The notes beneath the pieces are model-generated. The model had not been told where the DNA came from, made no database searches, and saw only the letters and a list, made by a program, of their open reading frames with translations. A program made the translations under genes and the position numbers. A DNA stretch of 64,000 nt from Phaeodactylibacter sp. (lineage in GTDB: Bacteria > Bacteroidota > Bacteroidia > Chitinophagales > Saprospiraceae), in the NCBI RefSeq assembly GCF_022763345.1, contig NZ_JALEGS010000068.1, forward strand, positions 1-64,000. Direction: 5' to 3'. Within the stretch, counting starts at the first letter, position 1. Every line of letters begins with the position of its first letter. Positions 35,655-44,036 of this stretch are shown in pieces.

Positions 35655-36878
35655 TCATATTAAAAACCTCACCAGTAACCCTCCAGCCAGCCACACATAA
35701 CTCACCCAAGCCAAATACTTCAGCGTTTGCTCCAGCACTTTGCTCTTAGGAGCCATCTCCTTATGGTGCATCACATCCTTGCGGCGGAAAAAGCCGTGGT
35801 AGACCAGCCCTGCGGTAAGCAGCAGGAAACCGAGGTTGAGGAAAAAAGTATAATCAATTTTAAAGTGTTCCGTTTCCGTGACACTAACGGCTTTCGGGTC
35901 GGGCAGGTAGCCCAGCAGGTCGAAGCCATAGTGCAGCGCCAGCGCGGTGCCAATCAGCGAGCTGAACAGCAAAAACAGGATGAACAGCGACATCCGCCAG
36001 CCGTAGTACTTGGCGTTGATGCGCAGCACCGGAAAGACCACAAGGTCGCTGAAGATGAAAGCCATCACCCCGGCAAAGCTTACGCCTTTGCTAAACAGCA
36101 GCGCCGCCAGCGGGATATTGCCCATAGAGCCGATGAAGGTCATAGAGGCCGCCACCGGACCGATAATCACATGCTCCAGCAAGCTTAGAAAGCTGTACTG
36201 CGTCACTTCCGGCCCGCTGTTGATGAACAGGCTGCGGAAAAAGCTATCCGGTACAAACGCAGCGACAATGCCTGCGATGGTAAAGCCGATGGTCACGTCT
36301 TTCCACACCATCTTCCACTCCATCACATACTGCTTGGCGATCTTGGCCCAGCTTTTGGAAGAACGGATTTTGGCTTTCCAGGATTTATCCGCATCATCGT
36401 CCTCCTCCTGCTGTTTGCCGAGGTGCTCCCGGGCATTTTTGATCAGCTTTTTTGGTCTGATGAGCCGGATGATGAGCCAGCTGATGGCGATGAGCAGCAT
36501 GCCGCCCACGTACTCGCCGACCACAAACTGCCAGCCGAGAAAGATAGAAATGATAATGCCCAGCTCGATCACCAGATTGGTGGAAGCCAGCAGAAACGCA
36601 ATTGCTGCCGAAAAGCTCGCGCCCTTTTGGAATAACGATTTGGTCGTCGCCAGCGCCGAAAAGCTGCACGAGCTGCTGATAAAGCCAAAAAAAGTGCCCA
36701 GCAGCATACTTTTGGAACGGGCATCGCCCATCGTGCGCTGCATGCGCTCTTCCGTCACGAGTATCTGTATCAGGCTGCTGAGAAAATAGCCGAGGATGAA
36801 GGCCCACAGCGCCATCCAGAAAAATCCGGCGCTGGTGTAGGCGGCATTGCCCCAGTTTTGTAGAAAATTTTGCATCAT
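35655..36878 (-). CDS. ArsP/DUF318-type permease
   Basis: This ~407-residue membrane protein starts at ATG 36878 (MMQNFLQNW); an upstream in-frame start at 36923 is less likely. About ten TM helices form two repeats. The first contains 'GFISSSCSFSALATTKSLF' with the paired Ser-Cys-Ser typical of this family. The second contains 'FIGSMGNIPLAALLFSKG' and 'FIFSDLVVFPVL'. The central loop is highly charged. Members export metals, arsenicals or organic anions. In this locus it probably moves Cu or Zn, by context only. Confidence 0.88.
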   Translation of the reverse strand: MMQNFLQNWGNAAYTSAGFFWMALWAFILGYFLSSLIQILVTEERMQRTMGDARSKSMLLGTFFGFISSSCSFSALATTKSLFQKGASFSAAIAFLLASTNLVIELGIIISIFLGWQFVVGEYVGGMLLIAISWLIIRLIRPKKLIKNAREHLGKQQEEDDDADKSWKAKIRSSKSWAKIAKQYVMEWKMVWKDVTIGFTIAGIVAAFVPDSFFRSLFINSGPEVTQYSFLSLLEHVIIGPVAASMTFIGSMGNIPLAALLFSKGVSFAGVMAFIFSDLVVFPVLRINAKYYGWRMSLFILFLLFSSLIGTALALHYGFDLLGYLPDPKAVSVTETEHFKIDYTFFLNLGFLLLTAGLVYHGFFRRKDVMHHKEMAPKSKVLEQTLKYLAWVSYVWLAGGLLVRFLI

Positions 36879-36991
36879 TTGGCGTTTTGATCGTGTGAAA
36901 AATGGGTTTGGCGGAAGTGCCAACGATTAGGAGTTTTGGGGTGTTTTTTATATTTTAAAAGCGTTAAATCACATTGCTTAAAAGTTGCGTT

Positions 36992-37570
36992 ATGGAGGTC
37001 TTGGCAAAAAGTATCACCTACGAGGAATTCAGCAGAATGGAATTTCCTGAAGATGACCCCTATATTTATGAACTTATTAATGGTGAGCTCATGAGAAAGA
37101 ACGCGCCCTCTGGAGAGCATCAGTACGCCCAGTCTAAACTGTTTTACAAAATGATGCACCATGTTTCTGAGAATAACCTGGGAACGGTTTTTGCAACACC
37201 AACCGCCGTCCTCCTCACCGAGTACAGCGCACCGCAACCCGACCTTGTCTTCCTCAGCAACGAAAAAATGGACCTCTTTGATCCGTACTGGGGCATCAAA
37301 GGCGCACCGGACATCATGGTAGAAATCGTCTCTCCCACCTCTTACAAGCGCGACCACCTGCTCAAAAAAGAGCTGTACGCAGAGCACGGCATACCCGAAT
37401 ACTGGATCGTTGACCCTTCCTACCACTCGGTGGAAGTGTTCGTGCTCCAAGACGGGCGGTACGAGCGCCACGCTTTCGGAATTGATGGGGAAACGGTAGG
37501 GTCGCATGTCTTATCCGGTTTTGAATTAATTGTCTCCTCAATTTTTATTGATTCCACAACAACTGATTGA
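36992..37570 (+). CDS. Uma2-family (DUF820) nuclease
   Basis: This 192-residue protein is of the Uma2 PD-(D/E)XK fold. It has 'EDDPYIYELINGELMRK' (Glu near the active site), 'SAPQPDLVFLSNEK' (active Asp), 'DIMVEIVSPTSYKRD' (E-x-(V/I) ... K region) and 'YAEHGIPEYWIVDPSY'. I start at ATG 36992 (MEVLAKS); six codons upstream also lie in frame. Uma2 proteins are common in Bacteroidetes and cyanobacteria and have no settled function. It is antisense to the copper operon and overlaps the tolC 3' end by 26 bp. Confidence 0.88.
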   Translation: MEVLAKSITYEEFSRMEFPEDDPYIYELINGELMRKNAPSGEHQYAQSKLFYKMMHHVSENNLGTVFATPTAVLLTEYSAPQPDLVFLSNEKMDLFDPYWGIKGAPDIMVEIVSPTSYKRDHLLKKELYAEHGIPEYWIVDPSYHSVEVFVLQDGRYERHAFGIDGETVGSHVLSGFELIVSSIFIDSTTTD

Positions 37571-38804
37571 TTCTAGCGACCGCCAAGTGCCCCGCCACTA
37601 CAGCATTCAACCGCTTCAGGTCATACTCAATCAGCTCGCTTTCCAGCCGTAGGAGTTCGTCGAAGCTGCGGCCCTGCGCGCTGTAGGCTTCCTGCAAAAT
37701 ATCTATAGCAGACTGGGTCAGCCGCCGCTGCCGCTCGTAGAGGTCCAGCCGGAGCCGGGCGGTTTCGAAGTCGGCGTAAGCCTGGGCAATGGTAGCCTCA
37801 AAGCGGTGGTTTAAATCCTGTTTCCGGTTGTCCAGTGCGGCAATTTTCAGTTGTTCTTCCCGTTCTTTCGCTTCAAATTTCTCCCGGTAGATGGGCAGGC
37901 TTACACTCGCCCGCAGTTGCACAATATCCCGGCCATTGGCATTGAGGTTGGCGTCATTGCGCGGGCCGACGAAGATATAGTCTGCGCCCAGCCCGAAGGA
38001 AGGTTTGCCGTCAAGTTCTTTGAGGCGCAGGGCCTGCCGGGCGGCTTCCTGCTGCCAGCTGAGCTGCCGCAGCTTCGGGTGGGTACGGCGGATGGCCACG
38101 AGCAGGCTGTCTTGCTGAAACGGCAATTGGGCGGGGCCAAGTTCGTCCACCACCTCGATTTTTGTCGCCGGCCTGCGCTGCAGTAACCGATTGATTGTCG
38201 CCAGCGGCTTAAGGGCCTCCCGCTCCAATATAGCCAGCTCCTGCTGCAGCTCTTCCCGCCGGATTTGCACACGCAGCACATCCGCAGTACTTCCTTTGCC
38301 GCTTTCCACTTTGGCGAGGGCCGTAGCTTCCAGTGATTCTAGCAGGGGCAGGTTGCGGCGCAGGATGTCCTGCCGTTTTTCAATAGCGTAAAGTTGGTAA
38401 TAGGCTTGTTCCAGCTCGTAGCGGAACTCCAGTGCACGGGCGGCAATCTGTTCGTACAGCGCCTTAGCTTTGGTGTTTTCCAGCTCTGCCCGTCTTGGCA
38501 GGGTGCCGGGCCAGGGAAAACCCTGCGTAGCCCCCAGGCGGAGCAACTGCGGCCCCAGGCGGGTTTCCACCGGCAGCGGGAAGCCGCCTACGCCTACTTC
38601 CGGATTGGGCAATTGGCTGACCTGCGGGGCACGTTCCAATGCCACCTGATACTCCTTTTCCAGTGCCATCAGTTCCGGCTGCTGTAGCAGGGCACTGTCG
38701 ATGAGTTGGGGGAGGGGCTGGGCATTGATTAGAATGGGAAAGAGCAATACTGCCCAAAAAAGTTCATATTTCCATCTAAATTTGTAACGAATTAGGACGA
38801 TCAT
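37545..38804 (-). CDS. TolC/CusC-family outer-membrane efflux protein
   Basis: This 419-residue protein has a signal peptide (ending 'LFPILINAQ') and the OEP architecture of two long coiled-coil hairpins. Examples are 'LEFRYELEQAYYQLYAIEKR' and 'FEATIAQAYADFETARLRL', with the beta-strand segments 'NPEVGVGGFPLP' and 'FGLGADYIFV' between them. It forms the trimeric outer-membrane channel of the metal efflux pump. It lacks the lipobox of E. coli CusC. The pump gene lies upstream in the same direction, separated by the DUF433/DUF5615 pair on the other strand. Confidence 0.92.
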   Translation of the reverse strand: MIVLIRYKFRWKYELFWAVLLFPILINAQPLPQLIDSALLQQPELMALEKEYQVALERAPQVSQLPNPEVGVGGFPLPVETRLGPQLLRLGATQGFPWPGTLPRRAELENTKAKALYEQIAARALEFRYELEQAYYQLYAIEKRQDILRRNLPLLESLEATALAKVESGKGSTADVLRVQIRREELQQELAILEREALKPLATINRLLQRRPATKIEVVDELGPAQLPFQQDSLLVAIRRTHPKLRQLSWQQEAARQALRLKELDGKPSFGLGADYIFVGPRNDANLNANGRDIVQLRASVSLPIYREKFEAKEREEQLKIAALDNRKQDLNHRFEATIAQAYADFETARLRLDLYERQRRLTQSAIDILQEAYSAQGRSFDELLRLESELIEYDLKRLNAVVAGHLAVARINQLLWNQ

Positions 38805-38829
38805 TGGTTATTAGTATTAAACTTAAGAG

Positions 38830-39060
38830 ATGAATAGACTTGAGCGCATAACATTTGACCCGGCGCGGATGGGCGGTAAGCCATGTATTCGCAATATGAG
38901 GGTAACTGTGGGAACTGTGGTTGGGCTTTTGGCTTCTGGCTATTCAGTTGAACAGATTCTGGAAGCATACCCTTACCTTGAGCAGGAAGATATAATGCAA
39001 GCTCTTCAGTATGCAGCATGGAGAGCTGAAGAAATTGAGTTGCCATTGACCGGAAGCTGA
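38830..39060 (+). CDS. DUF433 antitoxin
   Basis: This 76-residue protein of the DUF433 family has 'RITFDPARMGGKPCIRNMR' (start signature with G-G-K-P-x-I-R) and 'VGLLASGYSVEQILEAYPYL', then 'EDIMQALQYAAWRAEE'. It is a HTH-like antitoxin that neutralises the DUF5615 PIN-like protein encoded next. Its stop overlaps the toxin's ATG (TGATG). The pair lies on the plus strand inside an otherwise minus-strand copper locus, so it was probably inserted. Confidence 0.92.
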   Translation: MNRLERITFDPARMGGKPCIRNMRVTVGTVVGLLASGYSVEQILEAYPYLEQEDIMQALQYAAWRAEEIELPLTGS

Positions 39061-39422
39061 TGAAGATATTGATTGACATGAATCTCTCTCCAAAATGGGT
39101 TCCGCTTCTTTCAAGGGAAGGATGGGAGGTAAAGCATTGGCAAGAGATTGGCCCTCGAGATGCTCCTGATATTGAAATTTTTGATTGGGCAAGAAAGAAC
39201 CTATATATAGTTTTCACCCATGATTTAGACTTTAGTGCACTACTTGCTGTAACCAAAGCTGAAGCACCGAGTGTTATCCAAGTGCGCACGCAAAATGTCA
39301 TGCCACAGAGCCTGGGTTCTAAATTAATTCCCATCATCAAACAATTTGACAAAGATTTATCTTCCGGTGCTTTACTTACCGTTGATGAAGTAAAGCAAAG
39401 AATTAGGTTACTTCCACTTTAG
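39060..39422 (+). CDS. DUF5615 PIN-like toxin
   Basis: This 120-residue PIN-like nuclease begins 'MKILIDMNLSPKWVPLL' with the first Asp of the PIN site. It continues 'GPRDAPDIEIFDWARKNLYI' and 'FTHDLDFSALLAV' (D-x-D catalytic acidic pair), then ends with a Lys/Arg-rich helix. It likely cleaves RNA and is inhibited by the overlapping DUF433 protein. Its 3' end overlaps the 3' end of the cusA-like gene by 15 bp (convergent). Confidence 0.9.
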   Translation: MKILIDMNLSPKWVPLLSREGWEVKHWQEIGPRDAPDIEIFDWARKNLYIVFTHDLDFSALLAVTKAEAPSVIQVRTQNVMPQSLGSKLIPIIKQFDKDLSSGALLTVDEVKQRIRLLPL

Positions 39423-42400
39423 TCTCCTCCGCCCTTCCATCCAAAGCGCATACAGCACCGGCACCGTAAACATGGTAATCACCTGCAACACCATACCGCC
39501 GAAGGAAGGAATGGCCATCGGCAGCATAATATCAGCTCCCCGGCCCGTGGAGGTCAGGATGGGCAGCAGGGCGAGTATGGTGGTAGCGGTGGTCATCATC
39601 GCCGGGCGTACCCGCCGCAGGCCGCCTTCCACTACCGCATCCCGTATACCTTGTATGCTTTCCGGCTCATTGCGCTTGAAACTGTCTTTGAGGAAGGTAG
39701 CGACCAGCACGCCATCATCGGTTGCAATACCGAATAGCGCCAGGAAGCCGACCCACACCGCCACGCTCAGATTGATGGGGCGGATTTGGAACAGCTCCCG
39801 CATTTCCGTACCGAAGAGGCTGAAATTGAGGAACCAGTCCGTATCGTACAGCCCGATCATGATGAAGCCACCCGAAAAGGCAATGAAAACTCCGGTGAAC
39901 ACCATCAGCGAGATGGCGACGGAGCGGAACTGGAAGTACAGAATGAGGAAAATGATCGCCAGCGAAATGGGCAATACGATGCTTAGCCGCCGGCTGGCAC
40001 GCACCTGCTGCTCGTAATTGCCGGCAAAGCGGTAGCTGATGGCGGGGGGCACTTCCAGTTCACTGGCTTCGATCTGCTCCTGTAGGTAGGCTTTGGCATT
40101 TTCCACAACCTCCACTTCCGAATACCCGTCTTCCCGGTCAAAGAGCACGTAGCCGATCAGAAATCCATCCTCGCTTTTAATCGCCTGTGGCCCGGCTTCG
40201 TAGCGGATGTCCACCAGCTGCCCCAGCGGGATTGGCTGCCCGGTAGCGGTAGGGACGTACACGCGTTTTAGCGCTTCCGGGTCATCGCGCAGCTCGCGCG
40301 GGTAGCGCACCCGAATGGCGTAGCGTTCCCGGCCCTCTACAGTGGTGGTCATGGCCATTCCGCCGATAGCGGCCTGAATATGCTGCTGTACCTGCTCTAT
40401 CGTCAGCCCGTAGCGGCTGATGGCCCGCCGGTCGATATCAAGCAGCAAATAAGGCTTGCCCACGATACGGTCGGCAAAAACAGCAGAAGCTTTGACGCCT
40501 TCCACCTCCTTCAGCAGGGTTTCCAGTCTGAGGCCAAAGTCCTCGATGGTTTTCAGGTCATTACCCTGCACTTTGATGCCCATGGGGGCACGCATCCCGG
40601 TCTGCAGCATGACGAGACGGGTCTCAATAGGCTGCAGCTTGGGCGCAGAGGTGACGCCCGGCAGTTTGGTGACCTGCACAATTTCATTCCAGATATCATC
40701 CGGGCTTTTGATTTCATCCCGCCACTGCCGGAAGTAGCGGCCATTCTCATCGGGGATCAGTCCACCATCTTCATCGCGCACATATTCTCCATCCTCGTAG
40801 CGGAATCGGATACGCTGGCCGGCTTCGTTGGTTTTGTACTCCGATTTGTACAGGATGACGTTCTCATACATTGACATGGGCGCGGGGTCGAGCGCCGTAT
40901 TCGCCCGCCCGGCTTTGCCGACTACGGACTTTACCTCCGGGATGGCCGTGACCGCCATATCGAGCAGGCGCAGGTTTTTGATGTTTTCCTGCATACCCGA
41001 GTGCGGCATAGAGGTCGGCATTAGCAAAAAAGCGCCCTCGTCCAGCGCCGGCATAAATTCCTCTCCGGTGTTTTGGTACACCCGAAAGCCGAGGAACACG
41101 AGCGCGCCCACCACCAACAGGAAGAGCAGCTTGAACCGCAGCAAAAACCGAAGTATGGGCTCGTAGTAGTAGATGACCACATGGAAAAATCCGATCAGCA
41201 GGCCCGCCAGCAGCGCGACAAACAGGAAGTTGGTAAAAGTGCTTTTCACCACGCCCAGCGGCATCCAAACGCTGGCCAGTAGCCAGGTGACGACGAGGGC
41301 GTAGAGTATATTCGTTGCCCAAGACACCCATTTGGCGGAGCGGGCGGTCCCTTTTTGCTTCATCCGGTAGTTGATCCAGCCCGCCAGCCCGATTAGGATG
41401 AGCGCGCCGCCGTAGAACGGATCGGCCCACACCGCGAGCAGCACACCCGCCAGCACAGCCAGCCCATTCGCCACGTATGCGGTAGCCTGGGAGCGCGACC
41501 GCATGGAAAAGATGCTGTGCGCCACCGCCGGCAGTATGGTAATGGCGACGATGATGGCGGCAATCAGCGCAAAGGTCTTGGTGTATGCCAGGGGGCGAAA
41601 CAACTTGCCCTCCGCTGCTTCCATGGTGAAAACGGGCAAAAAGCTGACTACCGTGGTAGCGACCGCTGTCAGGACCGCCGAAGCGACTTCAGTAGTGGCT
41701 TCGTAGATGGTCGTCATCAGGCTTTCGCCCGGCGGGGCTTCCTCCATGCGGTTGACCATGCTCTCCACCAGGACAATACCCATATCCACCATAGTGCCGA
41801 TGGCGATGGCGATGCCGGAAAGCGCCACAATATTCGCGTCCACGCCAAAGTAGCGCATGGCGATAAAGCACATCAGCACTGCTACGGGCAGGGAGGCGGA
41901 TACGAGTAGGGAAGACCGCAGGTTGAGCAGCATGAGGATGATCACCACGATGGTGATGAGCACTTCCAGCTTCAGCGCTTCCTCCAGGGTGCCGATGGTC
42001 TCATTGATCAGCTCCGTACGGTCGTAAAACGGGATGATTTTCACCTGTGATACCGTGCCATCCGCCAGCGTTTTGCTGGGCAGGCCGGGTTCCAGCTCCG
42101 CGATTTTTGCCTTTACGTTATCAATGACCTGCATAGGGTTGGAGCCATATCGGGCAGTCACCACACCGCCCACCGCTTCGGCACCCGATTTGTCGAGCAC
42201 CCCGCGCCGGGTAGCCGGCCCCAGGCTCACCCGTGCTACATCGCCTATACGGATGGGCACGTTGTCATTGACCGTGACCACGCTTTGCTCAATGTCTTCG
42301 ATTTGCTCCACGTAGCCCAGGCCACGCACAAAGTACTCCGCCCGGTTGATTTCCATGGTCTGTGCGCCCACGTCGATATTGCTGCCGCGGATAGCGTTCA

Positions 42401-43073
42401 TCACCTGCTGCAAGGTCACGCCGTAGGACTTTAGCTTATCCGGATTGACATCCACCTGGTATTCCTTGACAAAACCGCCCACCGAGGCGACCTCCGATAC
42501 CCCTTGGGCTGTGGACAGCCCGTAACGCACATAAAAGTCCTGAATGCTGCGCAGCTCGTGCAGGTCCCAGCCGCCGGTGGCGTTGCCGGAGGAATCTCTT
42601 CCTTCCAGGGTGTACCAGTAGATTTGGCCCAGCGCGGTGGCATCCGGGCCGAGGGTAGGCTGCACACCTTCCGGCAGTGTATTGGCAGGCAGGGCATTGA
42701 GCTTTTCGAGTATGCGGCTGCGGCTCCAGTAGAATTCAATGCCCTCTTCAAAGATGACGTAGATACTGGAAAAGCCAAACATGGAATTGCTGCGGATGCT
42801 CTTCACACCGGGTATGCCGAGCAGGGCGGTAGTCAGCGGGTAGGTGATCTGATCCTCCACATCCTCCGGGGAGCGGCCGGGCCATTTGGTAAAGACGATC
42901 TGTTGGTTCTCGCCAATATCGGGTATGGCGTCTACGGCTACCGGGTCGCGTGGCAGCTGTCTGATTCCAAAGTCAAAGGGTGCCGTGGCCAGCCCCCAGC
43001 CGATAAAGCCGAGCAGCAGCAGATAAGCCACGAGTTTGTTGTCGAGAAAGAACTGGATAAAACGGTTCAGCAT
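39408..43073 (-). CDS. CusA/CzcA-like RND heavy-metal efflux pump
   Basis: This 1221-residue pump drives proton-coupled metal export across both membranes. It opens 'MLNRFIQFFLDNKLVAYLLL' with the first TM helix. Typical motifs are 'DAIPDIGENQQIVFTKWPGR', 'IALSGIAIAIGTMVDMGIVL' with an Asp in TM4, and 'LQTGMRAPMGIKVQG' in the metal-binding cleft. It is ~170 residues longer than E. coli CusA: an insertion of about four extra TM helices (residues ~530-690) follows the HSIFSM segment. Met residues in the cleft favour Cu+/Ag+ over divalent ions, by analogy with CusA. Confidence 0.94.
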   Translation of the reverse strand: MLNRFIQFFLDNKLVAYLLLLGFIGWGLATAPFDFGIRQLPRDPVAVDAIPDIGENQQIVFTKWPGRSPEDVEDQITYPLTTALLGIPGVKSIRSNSMFGFSSIYVIFEEGIEFYWSRSRILEKLNALPANTLPEGVQPTLGPDATALGQIYWYTLEGRDSSGNATGGWDLHELRSIQDFYVRYGLSTAQGVSEVASVGGFVKEYQVDVNPDKLKSYGVTLQQVMNAIRGSNIDVGAQTMEINRAEYFVRGLGYVEQIEDIEQSVVTVNDNVPIRIGDVARVSLGPATRRGVLDKSGAEAVGGVVTARYGSNPMQVIDNVKAKIAELEPGLPSKTLADGTVSQVKIIPFYDRTELINETIGTLEEALKLEVLITIVVIILMLLNLRSSLLVSASLPVAVLMCFIAMRYFGVDANIVALSGIAIAIGTMVDMGIVLVESMVNRMEEAPPGESLMTTIYEATTEVASAVLTAVATTVVSFLPVFTMEAAEGKLFRPLAYTKTFALIAAIIVAITILPAVAHSIFSMRSRSQATAYVANGLAVLAGVLLAVWADPFYGGALILIGLAGWINYRMKQKGTARSAKWVSWATNILYALVVTWLLASVWMPLGVVKSTFTNFLFVALLAGLLIGFFHVVIYYYEPILRFLLRFKLLFLLVVGALVFLGFRVYQNTGEEFMPALDEGAFLLMPTSMPHSGMQENIKNLRLLDMAVTAIPEVKSVVGKAGRANTALDPAPMSMYENVILYKSEYKTNEAGQRIRFRYEDGEYVRDEDGGLIPDENGRYFRQWRDEIKSPDDIWNEIVQVTKLPGVTSAPKLQPIETRLVMLQTGMRAPMGIKVQGNDLKTIEDFGLRLETLLKEVEGVKASAVFADRIVGKPYLLLDIDRRAISRYGLTIEQVQQHIQAAIGGMAMTTTVEGRERYAIRVRYPRELRDDPEALKRVYVPTATGQPIPLGQLVDIRYEAGPQAIKSEDGFLIGYVLFDREDGYSEVEVVENAKAYLQEQIEASELEVPPAISYRFAGNYEQQVRASRRLSIVLPISLAIIFLILYFQFRSVAISLMVFTGVFIAFSGGFIMIGLYDTDWFLNFSLFGTEMRELFQIRPINLSVAVWVGFLALFGIATDDGVLVATFLKDSFKRNEPESIQGIRDAVVEGGLRRVRPAMMTTATTILALLPILTSTGRGADIMLPMAIPSFGGMVLQVITMFTVPVLYALWMEGRRRLKWK

Positions 43074-43226
43074 GGAAGGTTACTTTCCGGTACACAATAG
43101 GCATATAGCCTTTGCAAAATAGCGAGTTTATACCGTTAGCGCTTACGCAAAAAGCGGGTGAAGCCCGAAACGGTGCACGAACTCACATGCTGCTGAGGCC
43201 TGCTCAGCAGCCGGGAAAGCCATTTT

Positions 43227-43685
43227 TTATAACAGGAAGGATTGGGTCAGGACAGGGATATCCCTGGGTATGAGGGGCGGTTTATAGTTCAGGTAGGGAG
43301 CAGGCGTGCGCGCTATATCCTCAGCGGGCAGCAGGCTTGCCGTGTACGCCATCAGTAAGTATTGCAAGCTTGGATTCAGCTCTAATTCCGCGGCGGTTTG
43401 GGTCTGCCGCTCGTGGTCGGCTTCTACCTGCACGGTGTGGTTATCGCAACAATTGGATTTTTCCAGTGCCGCTTCGCCCTTTTCTGCCATCAATTTCCGG
43501 TGGTGGGGGCAGGTGATTTTGGCGGCCGCCCGTTCGTGGCAGCTCGGCGCTTTGCCCCAGAAACTGATGGACTTCAGCTCGCCTTTGCAGAAATGCATAT
43601 CTACCGCGAAGCTCACCGAGGAGGTGAGGAGCAGGATCGCCATGAGCAGGGCGATGGGGCGGTATGTGCGTTGCGGTTGAAGCAT
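43227..43685 (-). CDS. HYC_CC_PP-family secreted protein
   Basis: This 152-residue protein has an N-terminal signal (MAILLLTSSVSFA region). The family's three marks follow: 'MHFCKGELKSISFWGKAP' (H-x-C), 'SNCCDNHTV' (CC) and 'LNYKPPLIPRD' (PP). A further 'SCHERAAAKITCPHH' adds Cys and His ligands. It sits at the head of the copper locus, 153 bp upstream of the pump. Family members are found next to copper and other metal transport genes. It probably binds metal in the periplasm; biochemistry is lacking. Confidence 0.85.
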   Translation of the reverse strand: MLQPQRTYRPIALLMAILLLTSSVSFAVDMHFCKGELKSISFWGKAPSCHERAAAKITCPHHRKLMAEKGEAALEKSNCCDNHTVQVEADHERQTQTAAELELNPSLQYLLMAYTASLLPAEDIARTPAPYLNYKPPLIPRDIPVLTQSFLL

Positions 43686-43795
43686 AATCTGTTGACGAAT
43701 ATACAGCTTTTAGGGGAGAAATGTTTGATGGGGTTGAGCAATTAGGGGAGAACAGGCATCGGTCGCATATTTACGCGTTCTAGCAGAGTTGAAGG

Positions 43796-43975
43796 TTAGC
43801 TTATGTCAATGTTGGCCACCTGTTTTTCCAAATGGTCAAGGTTGTTTTGAATGATTGCCCAGAGAATCCCTATGTCAATCCCGAAGTATTCATGTATGAT
43901 TCTGTTTCTGTACCTTATGCCCCATATGTTTCCAAAACCTTGTCATCCTTCAAGCAAATCTTCAATAATGTCTAT
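43796..43975 (-). pseudogene. HepT-like (DUF86) remnant
   Basis: The minus strand reads 'IWGIRYRNRIIHEYFGIDIG' followed by 'ILWAIIQNNLDHLEKQV', ending at TAA 43796-43798. This is the conserved C-terminal part of HepT/DUF86 RNase toxins (R-N-x-x-x-H-x-Y catalytic motif: RNRIIHEY). Upstream a TGA (43943-43945) and then a TAA (43976-43978) close the frame, so the N-terminal half is missing or degenerate ('DIIEDLLEG' may be a fragment). No MNT nucleotidyltransferase antitoxin gene is present. A dead toxin-antitoxin module. The rest of the 350-bp gap is unremarkable. Confidence 0.6.
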
Positions 43976-44036
43976 TTAAAAAAGCGGGAAATGGGTATAT
44001 TAACGTATCAAAATCTCTCATCAACCCCACTGCGCT

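Noticed and set aside
39472..43100. Several long plus-strand frames opposite the cusA-like gene
   Set aside because: Codon-bias shadows of the RND pump gene with no protein features.
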